This document shows, one piece after another, positions 34,153-40,516 of a stretch of DNA of 64,000 bases (position 1 is the first letter of the stretch; the number at the start of each line of letters is the position of its first letter). The notes beneath the pieces were generated by a model. The model searched no databases. It was not told the origin of the DNA and worked only from the letters and a program-made list of their open reading frames with translations. The stretch is from Sutcliffiella deserti. GTDB taxonomy: Bacteria > Bacillota > Bacilli > Bacillales > Bacillaceae_I. The position numbers were made by a program, and so were the translations under genes. The stretch covers positions 124,001 through 188,000 of the forward strand of contig NZ_JAIQDB010000002.1 in the NCBI RefSeq assembly GCF_020037475.1, read 5' to 3'.

Positions 34153-34476
34153 ATGTGTTGCAATAATTCAAACTGTGCGCCACAAGCACAATTATTTCAA
34201 GAAAGTATTTCAGGGAACTTTCTGGGGACAGGGACCATTGTGACTGTCTGGTCTGCGGATGCTGGTCAATATTCACAGGGGACTTTTTCGCTTTTTAATT
34301 CAGCTTCTAGTGCAACTGGGGCAACAGGAACCATTAATGGTACAGAAATAATTGTCGCTGATCCAGGTACAACTGTCTCTCAATCTGTGTCTACACCGAC
34401 TTCATTCGCAATCACAGCTGCTACAGGAGATAACGGAACCTATTGCATTACGTTGTATAAGCGCGTATTGGCATAA
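34153..34476 (+). CDS. Ena-like (DUF3992-type) small Cys-rich protein
   Basis: 107 residues. The N-terminal arm CCNNSNC carries three Cys, including an adjacent pair. The body is beta-rich with GNFLGTGTIVTVWSADAGQY and ATGTINGTEIIVADPGTTVS, and the end reads DNGTYCITLYKRV. In endospore-appendage subunits an N-terminal CC arm and a C-terminal G..C....Y strand form the covalent cross-link between fibre subunits, and both elements are nearly matched here (G-T-Y-C-I-T-L-Y). GGAGGG stands 7 bases before the ATG and a sigma-K-like promoter lies just upstream. First of two co-directional Ena-like genes. Confidence 0.62.
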   Translation: MCCNNSNCAPQAQLFQESISGNFLGTGTIVTVWSADAGQYSQGTFSLFNSASSATGATGTINGTEIIVADPGTTVSQSVSTPTSFAITAATGDNGTYCITLYKRVLA

Positions 34477-34508
34477 GGGAGAGGTAAGGATAGGAAAGAG
34501 GTGAGAGT

Positions 34509-34862
34509 ATGAGTGTGTATACATGGTGCTATGAGAAAGAGAAAGAGAAAGAGAGAGTGACAGATTGTATTGCAGGTCATTTCTCGCTAGCCTGTGGGGA
34601 GAATAATGTGGTGCTATGGGAATCAAAGAAGAGTGTGGCAGTCTGTACCTTATCTATTTTCTTAGCTGAAAGTTGCGGGGAAGGGGTGACGGTGCAGGTT
34701 TTGAGTAAAAAAGGCGCAGTCGATTCCTTTATTGTAACGCCGAATAACACTCGCTCTAGAACCTTTATCGATGTAAAAGAAATTTCGGTATCTTGTGACC
34801 CAGGGCTTCAATCGTCTTTTTGTTATGGCCGATATTGTTGTGATTTGCATTATTTTATATGA
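34509..34862 (+). CDS. Ena-like (DUF3992-type) spore appendage subunit candidate
   Basis: 117 residues. After a charged arm with Cys (TWCYEKEKEKERVTDC) comes a beta-rich body: GENNVVLWESKKSVAVCTLS, VTVQVLSKKGAVDSFIVTPN, NTRSRTFIDVKEISVSC, and the end CYGRYCCDLHYFI, which fits G-X2-C-X4-Y exactly. VLWES, TPNNTRSRTF and the terminal GRYCxxLHY are the hallmarks of the Ena/DUF3992 family as I know it. GAGGTG stands 6 bases before the ATG, 32 bases after the first Ena-like gene, so the two are one operon. Convergent with the third related gene. Confidence 0.68.
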   Translation: MSVYTWCYEKEKEKERVTDCIAGHFSLACGENNVVLWESKKSVAVCTLSIFLAESCGEGVTVQVLSKKGAVDSFIVTPNNTRSRTFIDVKEISVSCDPGLQSSFCYGRYCCDLHYFI

Positions 34863-34867
34863 AAGAT

Positions 34868-35623
34868 TTAGTAACTCGGAGGGTCTGTTCCTTTAAGGCT
34901 AATGTTAGTCTTCTTGAGTGTTTCTACGTCAATTTTCCCAGTAACTTTCACATAAAGGTATGACAACTCCTCCTTTGGAGAACTCGGTATGATAGTAGGG
35001 GTTACTTGAATAGAGGAGAGATTGGCTTGGATGAGGGCGCCTTTTGGTGCGTACATGTTTAGGTGTGTTTTGTAATGAATGGGAAAAGTAAAAAGGGAAT
35101 CATTTTGTGTATTAACAGTAACGAAGCCTCTGATTATTATGGAGGCTTTTTTTGTTGTGTGATCAGAATTTGAAGGAAGGGTGGCTTGGCAAGTAAGGGT
35201 AGTTGGGTTGCCGTTCTGATCGGGTGAGGCTTGGATGTTTAAGGTGAGTTCATATTTTCCACTGCTAAAAGTGGACGGGGTGAAACCTTTGATTTCGACT
35301 TTTTTAAAATGAGAAATGGTGAAGGAACGAGAGGCTGTATTGCTTATGGAGGACACAGGTTGGTCATTGATGATGACCGAAATGCTGTCCGTACTTTCCA
35401 TGCAGTGGATGGTAAGTGTACCAGTGATCTTTAACTTGTCCGGACATTCCCATAGAATCTCTGTTTTCTCACCGTGCAACTCAAACACCCCTTTGACCTT
35501 CGTTGAGAGGCTGTTATTGCTCTGTTTATGAGAACAGGTTAAAAAATCAATCGAAAATGGAAGCAGGGCCCAATCAAAAACCTGCACTGCATTGATGCAG
35601 TGAATATCATCCATACTCATCAC
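34868..35623 (-). CDS. Longer protein with an Ena-like domain
   Basis: About 251 residues. Residues 40-135 repeat the Ena-type pattern: VKGVFELHGEKTEILWECPD, KITGTLTIHCMESTDSISVI, NTASRSFTISHFKKVEIKGF, and SGKYELTLNI at the end. The second half is a different beta-rich domain ending in SYLYVKVTGKIDVETLKKTN. There is a Cys in the front arm (DDIHCINAV) and another in FLTCSH. In Ena operons a longer protein (Ena1C-like) with an appendage domain is usual, so this may be a base or tip component. GTG start at 35623 with GAAAGGTGG 7 bases upstream; the first ATG (35650) has no site. No promoter match found. Confidence 0.5.
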   Translation of the reverse strand: MMSMDDIHCINAVQVFDWALLPFSIDFLTCSHKQSNNSLSTKVKGVFELHGEKTEILWECPDKLKITGTLTIHCMESTDSISVIINDQPVSSISNTASRSFTISHFKKVEIKGFTPSTFSSGKYELTLNIQASPDQNGNPTTLTCQATLPSNSDHTTKKASIIIRGFVTVNTQNDSLFTFPIHYKTHLNMYAPKGALIQANLSSIQVTPTIIPSSPKEELSYLYVKVTGKIDVETLKKTNISLKGTDPPSY

Positions 35624-35699
35624 GCTATGCCCACCTTTCCCTTTATACAAATGTACGTGATGTGGGAGGGAAATATTCCTGAGGGCTGAGGGGACAGAA

Positions 35700-35726
35700 G
35701 GGTCGCGGGGACAGGTCCCTCGACCC
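35700..35726. repeat. Family B hairpin repeat
   Basis: GGGTCGCGGGG / CCCTCGACCC arms around ACAGGT, followed by TTCTTTACTTTTAAAGTGCTAA, the same tail as other B units. It lies upstream of the minus-strand Ena-like gene. Confidence 0.75.
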
Positions 35727-35786
35727 TTCTTTACTTTTAAAGTGCTAAGATATTACCTGGCTTCTGCTTCCTGTAAGAACCATCTA

Positions 35787-35814
35787 GGAAGCACGGTGAC
35801 GGTTCTCTGCTTCC
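35787..35814. repeat. Family A hairpin repeat
   Basis: GGAAGCA...TGCTTCC arms with core CGGTGACGGTTCTC, immediately before composite repeat D, copy 2. Confidence 0.68.
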
Positions 35815-35825
35815 ATAGCAAAACG

Positions 35826-35961
35826 CTGAAATCGGTTCTGTTTTAAAGTAGAAAACTTTAAAACAGAACCGATTTTATTTAAGTTAAATGCTTTTAATGG
35901 AGCAAACGATTTAGTGATTTAAAGTACAGACGGGACGCGGTACCAGTCCCCGTGACCCAAG
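35826..35961. repeat. Composite repeat D, copy 2
   Basis: Hairpin CGGTTCTGTTTTAAAGT / ACTTTAAAACAGAACCG followed by ATTTTATTTAAG, then AACGATTTAGTGATTTAAAG and a palindrome GGGACGCGGTACCAGTCCCC with GTGACCC. Nearly the same as 37470-37606. Confidence 0.8.
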
Positions 35962-35996
35962 ATAGAAACAATATAAGTGGCGCTTGGTATCAAGTA

Positions 35997-36239
35997 TCAA
36001 GGGCGCTCAAGCACATTGGCGAGCATGCGGTGGATGACTTCGTGATCACGTGGGTCATTTAAACGGTACTCTTCACCGGGCAGTGTGTACCACTCCTCGG
36101 CACCTACATAGGTAATGGCGAGTGTGAGAACCCCATTTTCATCACAAGTGGTAAGCAGCTCAAGCTCCCCGCTGATTACGCCAACCTCAGCGGTCATAAC
36201 ACCGTGGGTAGCGGTAAAGGTGGTTGATTTCTTATCCAT
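35997..36239 (-). CDS. Small acidic hypothetical protein (possible nuclease partner)
   Basis: 80 residues, strongly acidic, cytoplasmic, no signal. TFTATHGVMTAEVGVISGEL and LAITYVGAEEWYTLPGEEYR suggest a small beta-rich fold. It is the second gene of an operon with the secreted HNH nuclease, 84 bases downstream of it. The ATG has AAAGGAG 8 bases upstream. GC content is visibly higher than that of the surrounding genes, as in the nuclease gene, so both were probably acquired together. An acidic partner beside a secreted nuclease could be an immunity protein, but I recognise no family and this is a guess. Confidence 0.6.
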   Translation of the reverse strand: MDKKSTTFTATHGVMTAEVGVISGELELLTTCDENGVLTLAITYVGAEEWYTLPGEEYRLNDPRDHEVIHRMLANVLERP

Positions 36240-36323
36240 ATGAATGACTCCTTTCCTTTATTTTATAGCTGTAGGACTGCCAGTGTTAAAAGTTGGCAAT
36301 CATTAGAGGTATCATTAACGAAC

Positions 36324-36956
36324 TTAGTATGAGCAGCTATTAAGCATTGTTTGCAGTGAGGACTTTTCTGATGACTGAAGACTCAGGCCCCAGCGGTATT
36401 TGGTATTAATCCACCACTTCGCGTATCCGCAACGAGCGCTATAACGCGGTGGTTGCCACGTTGAAGGGTCTTGGTCACCTTTGGAGCGGTTAACACTTGC
36501 GGTAACCGCGATCAGGTTCGGGCCTTGGAGGTCGTTTGCGAAATTCTTCCGTTTTTCCGCCGTCCAGCTGCTGGCTCCAGAACGCCACGCTTCGGCTAAA
36601 GGCACAACGTGATCAACATCAATCTCGGACGGTGAATAGACGATAACGCCGTCGTAGTAGCTGTACCACTTGCCGGATGTTACAGGGCAGTTCCCGCTGT
36701 AATAATCAGCATCGCGCTTGAGCACCACCTGGCGGGTGTCACAGCCGTTACCCTGGCTAATCCAATGTGAAAACTTATCTCGCGAGTAGCCAGACATCGA
36801 GCTTTCGGACTTCACGGTCAGCGAGTTCAGTTGAGATTGAGCTGTTGACTTGGACGGTGTTCCTGGTGGAAACGCCGAGGCTGTCTGTAGGTCAAAATGT
36901 AAAGCGGCAAACGACAGAATTAACGCAATAACAAACATCATCGATTTCTTTAGCAT
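36324..36956 (-). CDS. Secreted HNH endonuclease (DUF1524/GmrSD type)
   Basis: 210 residues. MLKKSMMFVIALILSFAALH is a Sec signal peptide cut near TASAF. The mature protein has the HNH motif SEIDVDHVVPLAEAWRSGAS (DHVV with catalytic His), followed by FANDLQGPNLIAVTASVNRS as the N element and KGDQDPSTWQPP then CGYAKWWINTKYRWGL. Four Cys outside the signal could form disulfides. It cuts nucleic acid outside the cell. The start with GGAGG 7 bases upstream is chosen over a longer frame. The gene is much GC-richer than its neighbours and has the style of actinobacterial secreted HNH proteins, which points to horizontal transfer of the mature domain. Confidence 0.87.
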   Translation of the reverse strand: MLKKSMMFVIALILSFAALHFDLQTASAFPPGTPSKSTAQSQLNSLTVKSESSMSGYSRDKFSHWISQGNGCDTRQVVLKRDADYYSGNCPVTSGKWYSYYDGVIVYSPSEIDVDHVVPLAEAWRSGASSWTAEKRKNFANDLQGPNLIAVTASVNRSKGDQDPSTWQPPRYSARCGYAKWWINTKYRWGLSLQSSEKSSLQTMLNSCSY

Positions 36957-37607
36957 AGAAATGCCTCCTATATGTAATTTTTTATACTGACATCTTCGTT
37001 CAAGCTGAATGAATAAGATGTTAATACCAATAAAAGGATTTAGGGGGGGCAAGCAACTTACTAGTTTTAATAAGCAGAGACATTTCAAAAGGAGTTTTTA
37101 GTAGTTTATAAGGAGAAAAATAAGTAGCGTCTCTATTTGCAATTATATTTTAAGGTTTAATTGTTTAACAAGTTAATAATTTGTAAATATTCTATCTTTA
37201 AAGATAATTATCGCACCGCTCAAACAAAGTGAAAATATTCTAAATTACACCTTTGTACTCATGAATAATTTTTGCAGTAAATAAAAGGTTGGGCTCTATG
37301 TAGAGTAGTGATATAATCCATGAGAAATTTTACCTGTCTAACTGACCAACTTATAAGTGTCATGTAGGACAAACGACTTATAATTTCTTTACTAAAATTA
37401 AATATAATTACGAGAAGGGGGTGGCAGAAAGTTAGTATAGGTACCTGTTCTCTGCTTCCAAAACTTATCACTAAAATAGGTTCTGTTTTAAAGTTTTTTA
37501 CTTTTAAAACAGAACCTATTTTTATTTAAGCTAGATGCTTTTTGATGAAACGAACAGTTTAGTGATTTAAAGCGCAGACGGGACGAGGTACCAGTCCCCG
37601 TGACCCA
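36957..37607. other. Intergenic region upstream of the nuclease
   Basis: About 650 bases without a supported gene. It holds the nuclease promoter somewhere in 36960-37200, a worn family A unit near 37415-37460, and composite repeat D, copy 3. Confidence 0.5.
37470..37606. repeat. Composite repeat D, copy 3
   Basis: Hairpin AGGTTCTGTTTTAAAGT / ACTTTTAAAACAGAACCT followed by ATTTTTATTTAAG, then GAACAGTTTAGTGATTTAAAG and GGGACGAGGTACCAGTCCCC with GTGACCC. It is followed within 2 bases by the 3' end of the YjcZ-like gene, so the tail may act as the terminator of that gene. Confidence 0.8.
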
Positions 37608-37841
37608 TTAACACTTAGGGAAACTGCACCCTATAATAATCAATAGGATAAACAACACGACAATTAATAAAAAGACGTTACCTTGAGTTGGAGCAGGACA
37701 ACCATATCCATAAGCATGATCGGCATAGTGTGGCATAGGTGCTTCCATTGCACCAGCTACCATTGGTGGTACGTTTTCTCCTGGATAAGGTACATTTACT
37801 CCTGCCACCATATTAGGTGGTGCATTAACGTTAGCATACAT
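37608..37841 (-). CDS. YjcZ-type small sporulation membrane protein
   Basis: 77 residues. The C-terminal third, GNVFLLIVVLFILLIIIGCS, is the characteristic hydrophobic tail of the YjcZ/TIGR01732 family of small Bacillus proteins. The N-terminal part is proline-rich (PPNMVAGVNVPYPGENVPPM) and includes HAYGYGCPAP, which resembles the GYG-rich head of the family. Relatives are made in sporulating cells and are found in spores. AAAGGAAG stands about 10 bases before the ATG. The gene is alone. I am confident about the tail, less so about the unusual proline-rich head. Confidence 0.72.
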   Translation of the reverse strand: MYANVNAPPNMVAGVNVPYPGENVPPMVAGAMEAPMPHYADHAYGYGCPAPTQGNVFLLIVVLFILLIIIGCSFPKC

Positions 37842-37948
37842 ATTCTTTTAACTTCCTTTCGGGTTAGGTTATTTATACTACAGTATACTCACCTATTCCC
37901 AAGAAGAACCTGTCAACCCAATAAATGGGTGATTGTCACGAGTCGCTG

Positions 37949-37974
37949 TGTCGAGGGGACAGGTACCTTGACCC
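37949..37974. repeat. Family B hairpin repeat
   Basis: GTCGAGGGGACAGGTACCTTGACCC, a slightly decayed copy, followed by TTTCCTGCTATAAAGTGCTAAATTATT, the standard B tail. Confidence 0.68.
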
Positions 37975-38112
37975 TTTCCTGCTATAAAGTGCTAAATTAT
38001 TAAAAAGATGAAAATTGCGATCTTTCATTAGCCGAATTCCGTCTTTTTTTATTAATGGAAGGAACGAGTAGACCCCTTGAAGGACAGCGGATGAAATGAG
38101 GGTATTTAAAAA

Positions 38113-38144
38113 TAGTTGATTGAGTCAACTATAATCGTTATAAT
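38113..38144 (+). promoter_or_regulatory. Promoter and palindromic operator of MarR-GNAT gene
   Basis: -35 TTGATT (38116-38121), 17-base spacer, -10 TATAAT (38139-38144). The -35 is inside the palindrome TAGTTGA ttgag TCAACTA (38113-38131, perfect 7-bp arms). This is the size and position expected for a MarR-family autoregulatory operator, 40-70 bases before the start codon. Confidence 0.78.
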
Positions 38145-38185
38145 GTTATTAATTATAAATTTCTGAATATTGAGGAGGGGTAGCA

Positions 38186-39115
38186 ATGAAATCAAATCAA
38201 TATGTAGATAAAATCAGGAAATTCAACAGATTTTATGCAAATGTTTTAGGGAAAATTGATCAGGAAATTTATAATCAACCTTTTCCATTAACAGAAGCAC
38301 GGGTAATAACAGAAATCCATTTCAGAGATGGATGCACCGCAACAGAGATAAGAGAAAATCTTGGGATTGACCGTGGGTATATGAGCCGAATTGTCCAACG
38401 CTTCGAGGACGAAAACATCATCATAAAGAAACAGTCAATCGAGGATAAACGTCAGTATTTACTATATCTCACCGATAATGGCCAAAGAGTCTACACCACC
38501 TTGGTTGAGCGTGCAAATCATGGAGTAGATAAAATGATTCAAAATCTGTCGAAAAGTGAACGTTCCAAGTTAGTTGCATCTATGGAAACAATCGAATCCA
38601 TTTATTCGCAAAACCGTTCTTCTCAATCAGAGGTTTTTATTCGACCTTTTCAATCTGGAGATGTTGGATACATTGCACACCTTCATGGAAGGTTGTACGA
38701 CGAAACATACAATTTTGGAAAGCTTTTTGAATACTACGTCATGAAAGGTTTAACAGAATTCATGATCAATACAGATGGAGGAGAGCTATGGGTTGCTGAG
38801 GTAAACGGGGAAATCGTCGGTTCGATTGCAATAACAAAATCTACTGATACCGTTGCACAACTAAGGTGGTTTGTTATTGATGAAAATTATCAAGGAATGG
38901 GATTAGGAAAAAAACTCATGGAGACTGCCCTCAACTTCTGTAAAGAACAACACTATCAGCATGTGTTCTTATGGACAGTAAGTACCTTAGACGCGGCTCG
39001 CCATCTTTACAAAAAATATAACTTTAGATTAACTGAAGAAAAACCAAATAAAGAATGGACCGGAACAAGTTTAATTGAAGAACGATGGGATCTTGAACTT
39101 TCCGACGAGAACTAA
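38186..39115 (+). CDS. MarR-family regulator fused to GNAT acetyltransferase
   Basis: 309 residues. Residues 1-145 are a MarR-type winged helix: TEARVITEIHFRDGCTATEI, GIDRGYMSRIVQRFEDENII, and the wing KKQSIEDKRQYLLYLTDNGQ. Residues 150-305 are a GNAT domain: VFIRPFQSGDVGYIAHLHGR, GELWVAEVNGEIVGSIAIT, and the acetyl-CoA motif VIDENYQGMGLGKKLM. Bifunctional MarR/GNAT proteins are common in bacilli; the acetylated substrate is unknown. GAGGAGGGG stands about 7 bases before the ATG. The promoter upstream carries a palindrome, so self-repression with small-molecule release is likely. Confidence 0.92.
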   Translation: MKSNQYVDKIRKFNRFYANVLGKIDQEIYNQPFPLTEARVITEIHFRDGCTATEIRENLGIDRGYMSRIVQRFEDENIIIKKQSIEDKRQYLLYLTDNGQRVYTTLVERANHGVDKMIQNLSKSERSKLVASMETIESIYSQNRSSQSEVFIRPFQSGDVGYIAHLHGRLYDETYNFGKLFEYYVMKGLTEFMINTDGGELWVAEVNGEIVGSIAITKSTDTVAQLRWFVIDENYQGMGLGKKLMETALNFCKEQHYQHVFLWTVSTLDAARHLYKKYNFRLTEEKPNKEWTGTSLIEERWDLELSDEN

Positions 39116-39236
39116 AACTAATTAAAGTGAGCATCAGCAGCAATGGGGACTAGAATCGTACCTGTATTTCTCACACAACGGAGCAAAATCTGTATTAAAC
39201 TAGCAAAAATTAAATTTAGTGCTCTAAAGTGAAAAC

Positions 39237-39263
39237 GGGTCGAGGGACCTGTCCCCTTGACCC
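39237..39263. repeat. Family B hairpin repeat, also terminator of CBO0543-like operon
   Basis: GGGTCGAGGG / CCCCTTGACCC arms around ACCTGT. It borders the stop codon of the minus-strand membrane protein gene (the final TTA codon region begins at 39264). Read on the minus strand it ends in CCCGTTTTCACTTTAGAGC, so it can serve as the gene's terminator. Confidence 0.72.
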
Positions 39264-39761
39264 TCATTTTTTTATGTATTTATAAAACATCAAACAAAAG
39301 GATTGAACAAACAAATAGATGGGAATTGAAAATATCCACTTGTAGCCTGCTTTGTAGGTGAATACATTCATTAGTACATTGATCCATTCAATAAACATTC
39401 CAAAACAAGTCCAAACGATAATGTAGAAGATAAGACTTTTGCCCTGGAATTTATACTTTTCGTAAAAGTAAATAAAAGCATACCCGTAAGGTCCGTATAT
39501 TAAATAAGCCCATATATCCATGATTGTATACTTCGGTCCGTCCATTATATCGTAAAAATCAAATGGCGAAGCACCAATTGTATTATCAAATAGAGTAGCA
39601 GATACAACTCCATATGAGATCAAAAGAAAGGAAATAAACGCATTATCAAATTGTTTGGGAAGTAGAAAAATAACAAAATACGCTAAAACAATCGACACCA
39701 TCACAAAAATATCATTTCCATTAAAAGTTTCCTCAACAAAAGGGATTGGTCCAGTGTTCAC
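39264..39761 (-). CDS. CBO0543-family membrane protein
   Basis: 165 residues with about five helices. The segment FDFYDIMDGPKYTIMDIWAY, then LIYGPYGYAFIYFYEKYKFQ, and the end WIFSIPIYLFVQSFCLMFYK are the recurring features of the CBO0543 family in bacilli and clostridia. Function unknown; perhaps a small-molecule or signalling membrane protein. GTG start directly after the stop of the upstream gene (TAAGTG), so it is translated by coupling. Together with the next gene it makes a two-gene operon of related small membrane proteins. Confidence 0.75.
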   Translation of the reverse strand: MNTGPIPFVEETFNGNDIFVMVSIVLAYFVIFLLPKQFDNAFISFLLISYGVVSATLFDNTIGASPFDFYDIMDGPKYTIMDIWAYLIYGPYGYAFIYFYEKYKFQGKSLIFYIIVWTCFGMFIEWINVLMNVFTYKAGYKWIFSIPIYLFVQSFCLMFYKYIKK

Positions 39762-40220
39762 TTATGCCCACCCTTTCTTTTTAAACCATATGACAAAAAA
39801 GTAGCATACGAGCAGAACGCTTGATAAATAGCTTAAGGTATAAAAAGTAGACCAGCCTTCATAGTTAATTAACCCCTGCTTAAGATTGAAAATCTCTAAA
39901 AGCCAAAAGAAAAAAATCGCCAAGCCAAACATAATAACTAAGTTCCGCGCTTTGTTCTTCATAAAAATCCAATTTATTATATAAACGATCAATAAGGGGG
40001 TTAGAAAACTTCTATATATAATAAAACTGATATAATCCACTTCATTGTGTGAAACCTCTAAAAGCTTTATCGGCTCAGAAATAATTAGGAATATATGTGA
40101 ATTTAAAAATATACCTAACATCAAAGTGAAGGCGATTGCCTTGTTGCCAATAGATTTCTTTTCAAATATAAAAAGTCCAAGTAGAAGCCATGACAAGATT
40201 ATATAGATGCTTAGAGTCAT
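39762..40220 (-). CDS. Small membrane protein, partner of CBO0543-family gene
   Basis: 152 residues with about five hydrophobic segments (YIILSWLLLGLFIFEKKSIG, AFTLMLGIFLNSHIFLIIS, SFLTPLLIVYIINWIFMKNK, LVIMFGLAIFFFWLLEIFNL, TLSYLSSVLLVCYFFVIWF). It is first in a two-gene unit with the CBO0543-like gene and shares its size and style, although I cannot align the two convincingly. The start ATG has TGAAATTAG upstream, which is a poor site. Function unknown. Confidence 0.65.
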   Translation of the reverse strand: MTLSIYIILSWLLLGLFIFEKKSIGNKAIAFTLMLGIFLNSHIFLIISEPIKLLEVSHNEVDYISFIIYRSFLTPLLIVYIINWIFMKNKARNLVIMFGLAIFFFWLLEIFNLKQGLINYEGWSTFYTLSYLSSVLLVCYFFVIWFKKKGWA

Positions 40221-40284
40221 TTTGATCTAATTTCACCCTAGATGTTTTTTTCTTAGGTTTAGCAGTTTATGGGTATTTATACAT

Positions 40285-40450
40285 GGAAGCATGGGGATGG
40301 TCCTCTGCTTTTTATAAACCCCTTCCTGATGTTTCAATGTGCCCTGAAAACCACTCACATTATCTTATTTAAGTTTAGGTGCATTTTTATGAAGCGGACC
40401 GTTTCGTGATTTAAAGCGCAGATGGGACTAGGAACCAGTCCCTATGACCC
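40285..40450. repeat. Family A hairpin plus partial composite D
   Basis: A hairpin with GGAAGCATGGGGATGGTCCTCTGCTT (40285-40310), then a D tail without its first hairpin: TTTATGAAGCGGACCGTTTC, GTGATTTAAAGCGCAGA and GGGACTAGGAACCAGTCCC followed by TATGACCC. This is the fourth copy of the D tail. Confidence 0.7.
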
Positions 40451-40516
40451 AAAAAAAATTAATTCCTTCGCCCAGAGGTAAATGGTATAATTATCCTAAA
40501 AATACTGTTAGAGTAG

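Noticed and set aside
35624-35690. Sigma-K or sigma-E promoter for the minus-strand Ena-like gene
   Set aside because: CATTTGTAT is the only -10-like element and no -35 fits at the right distance.
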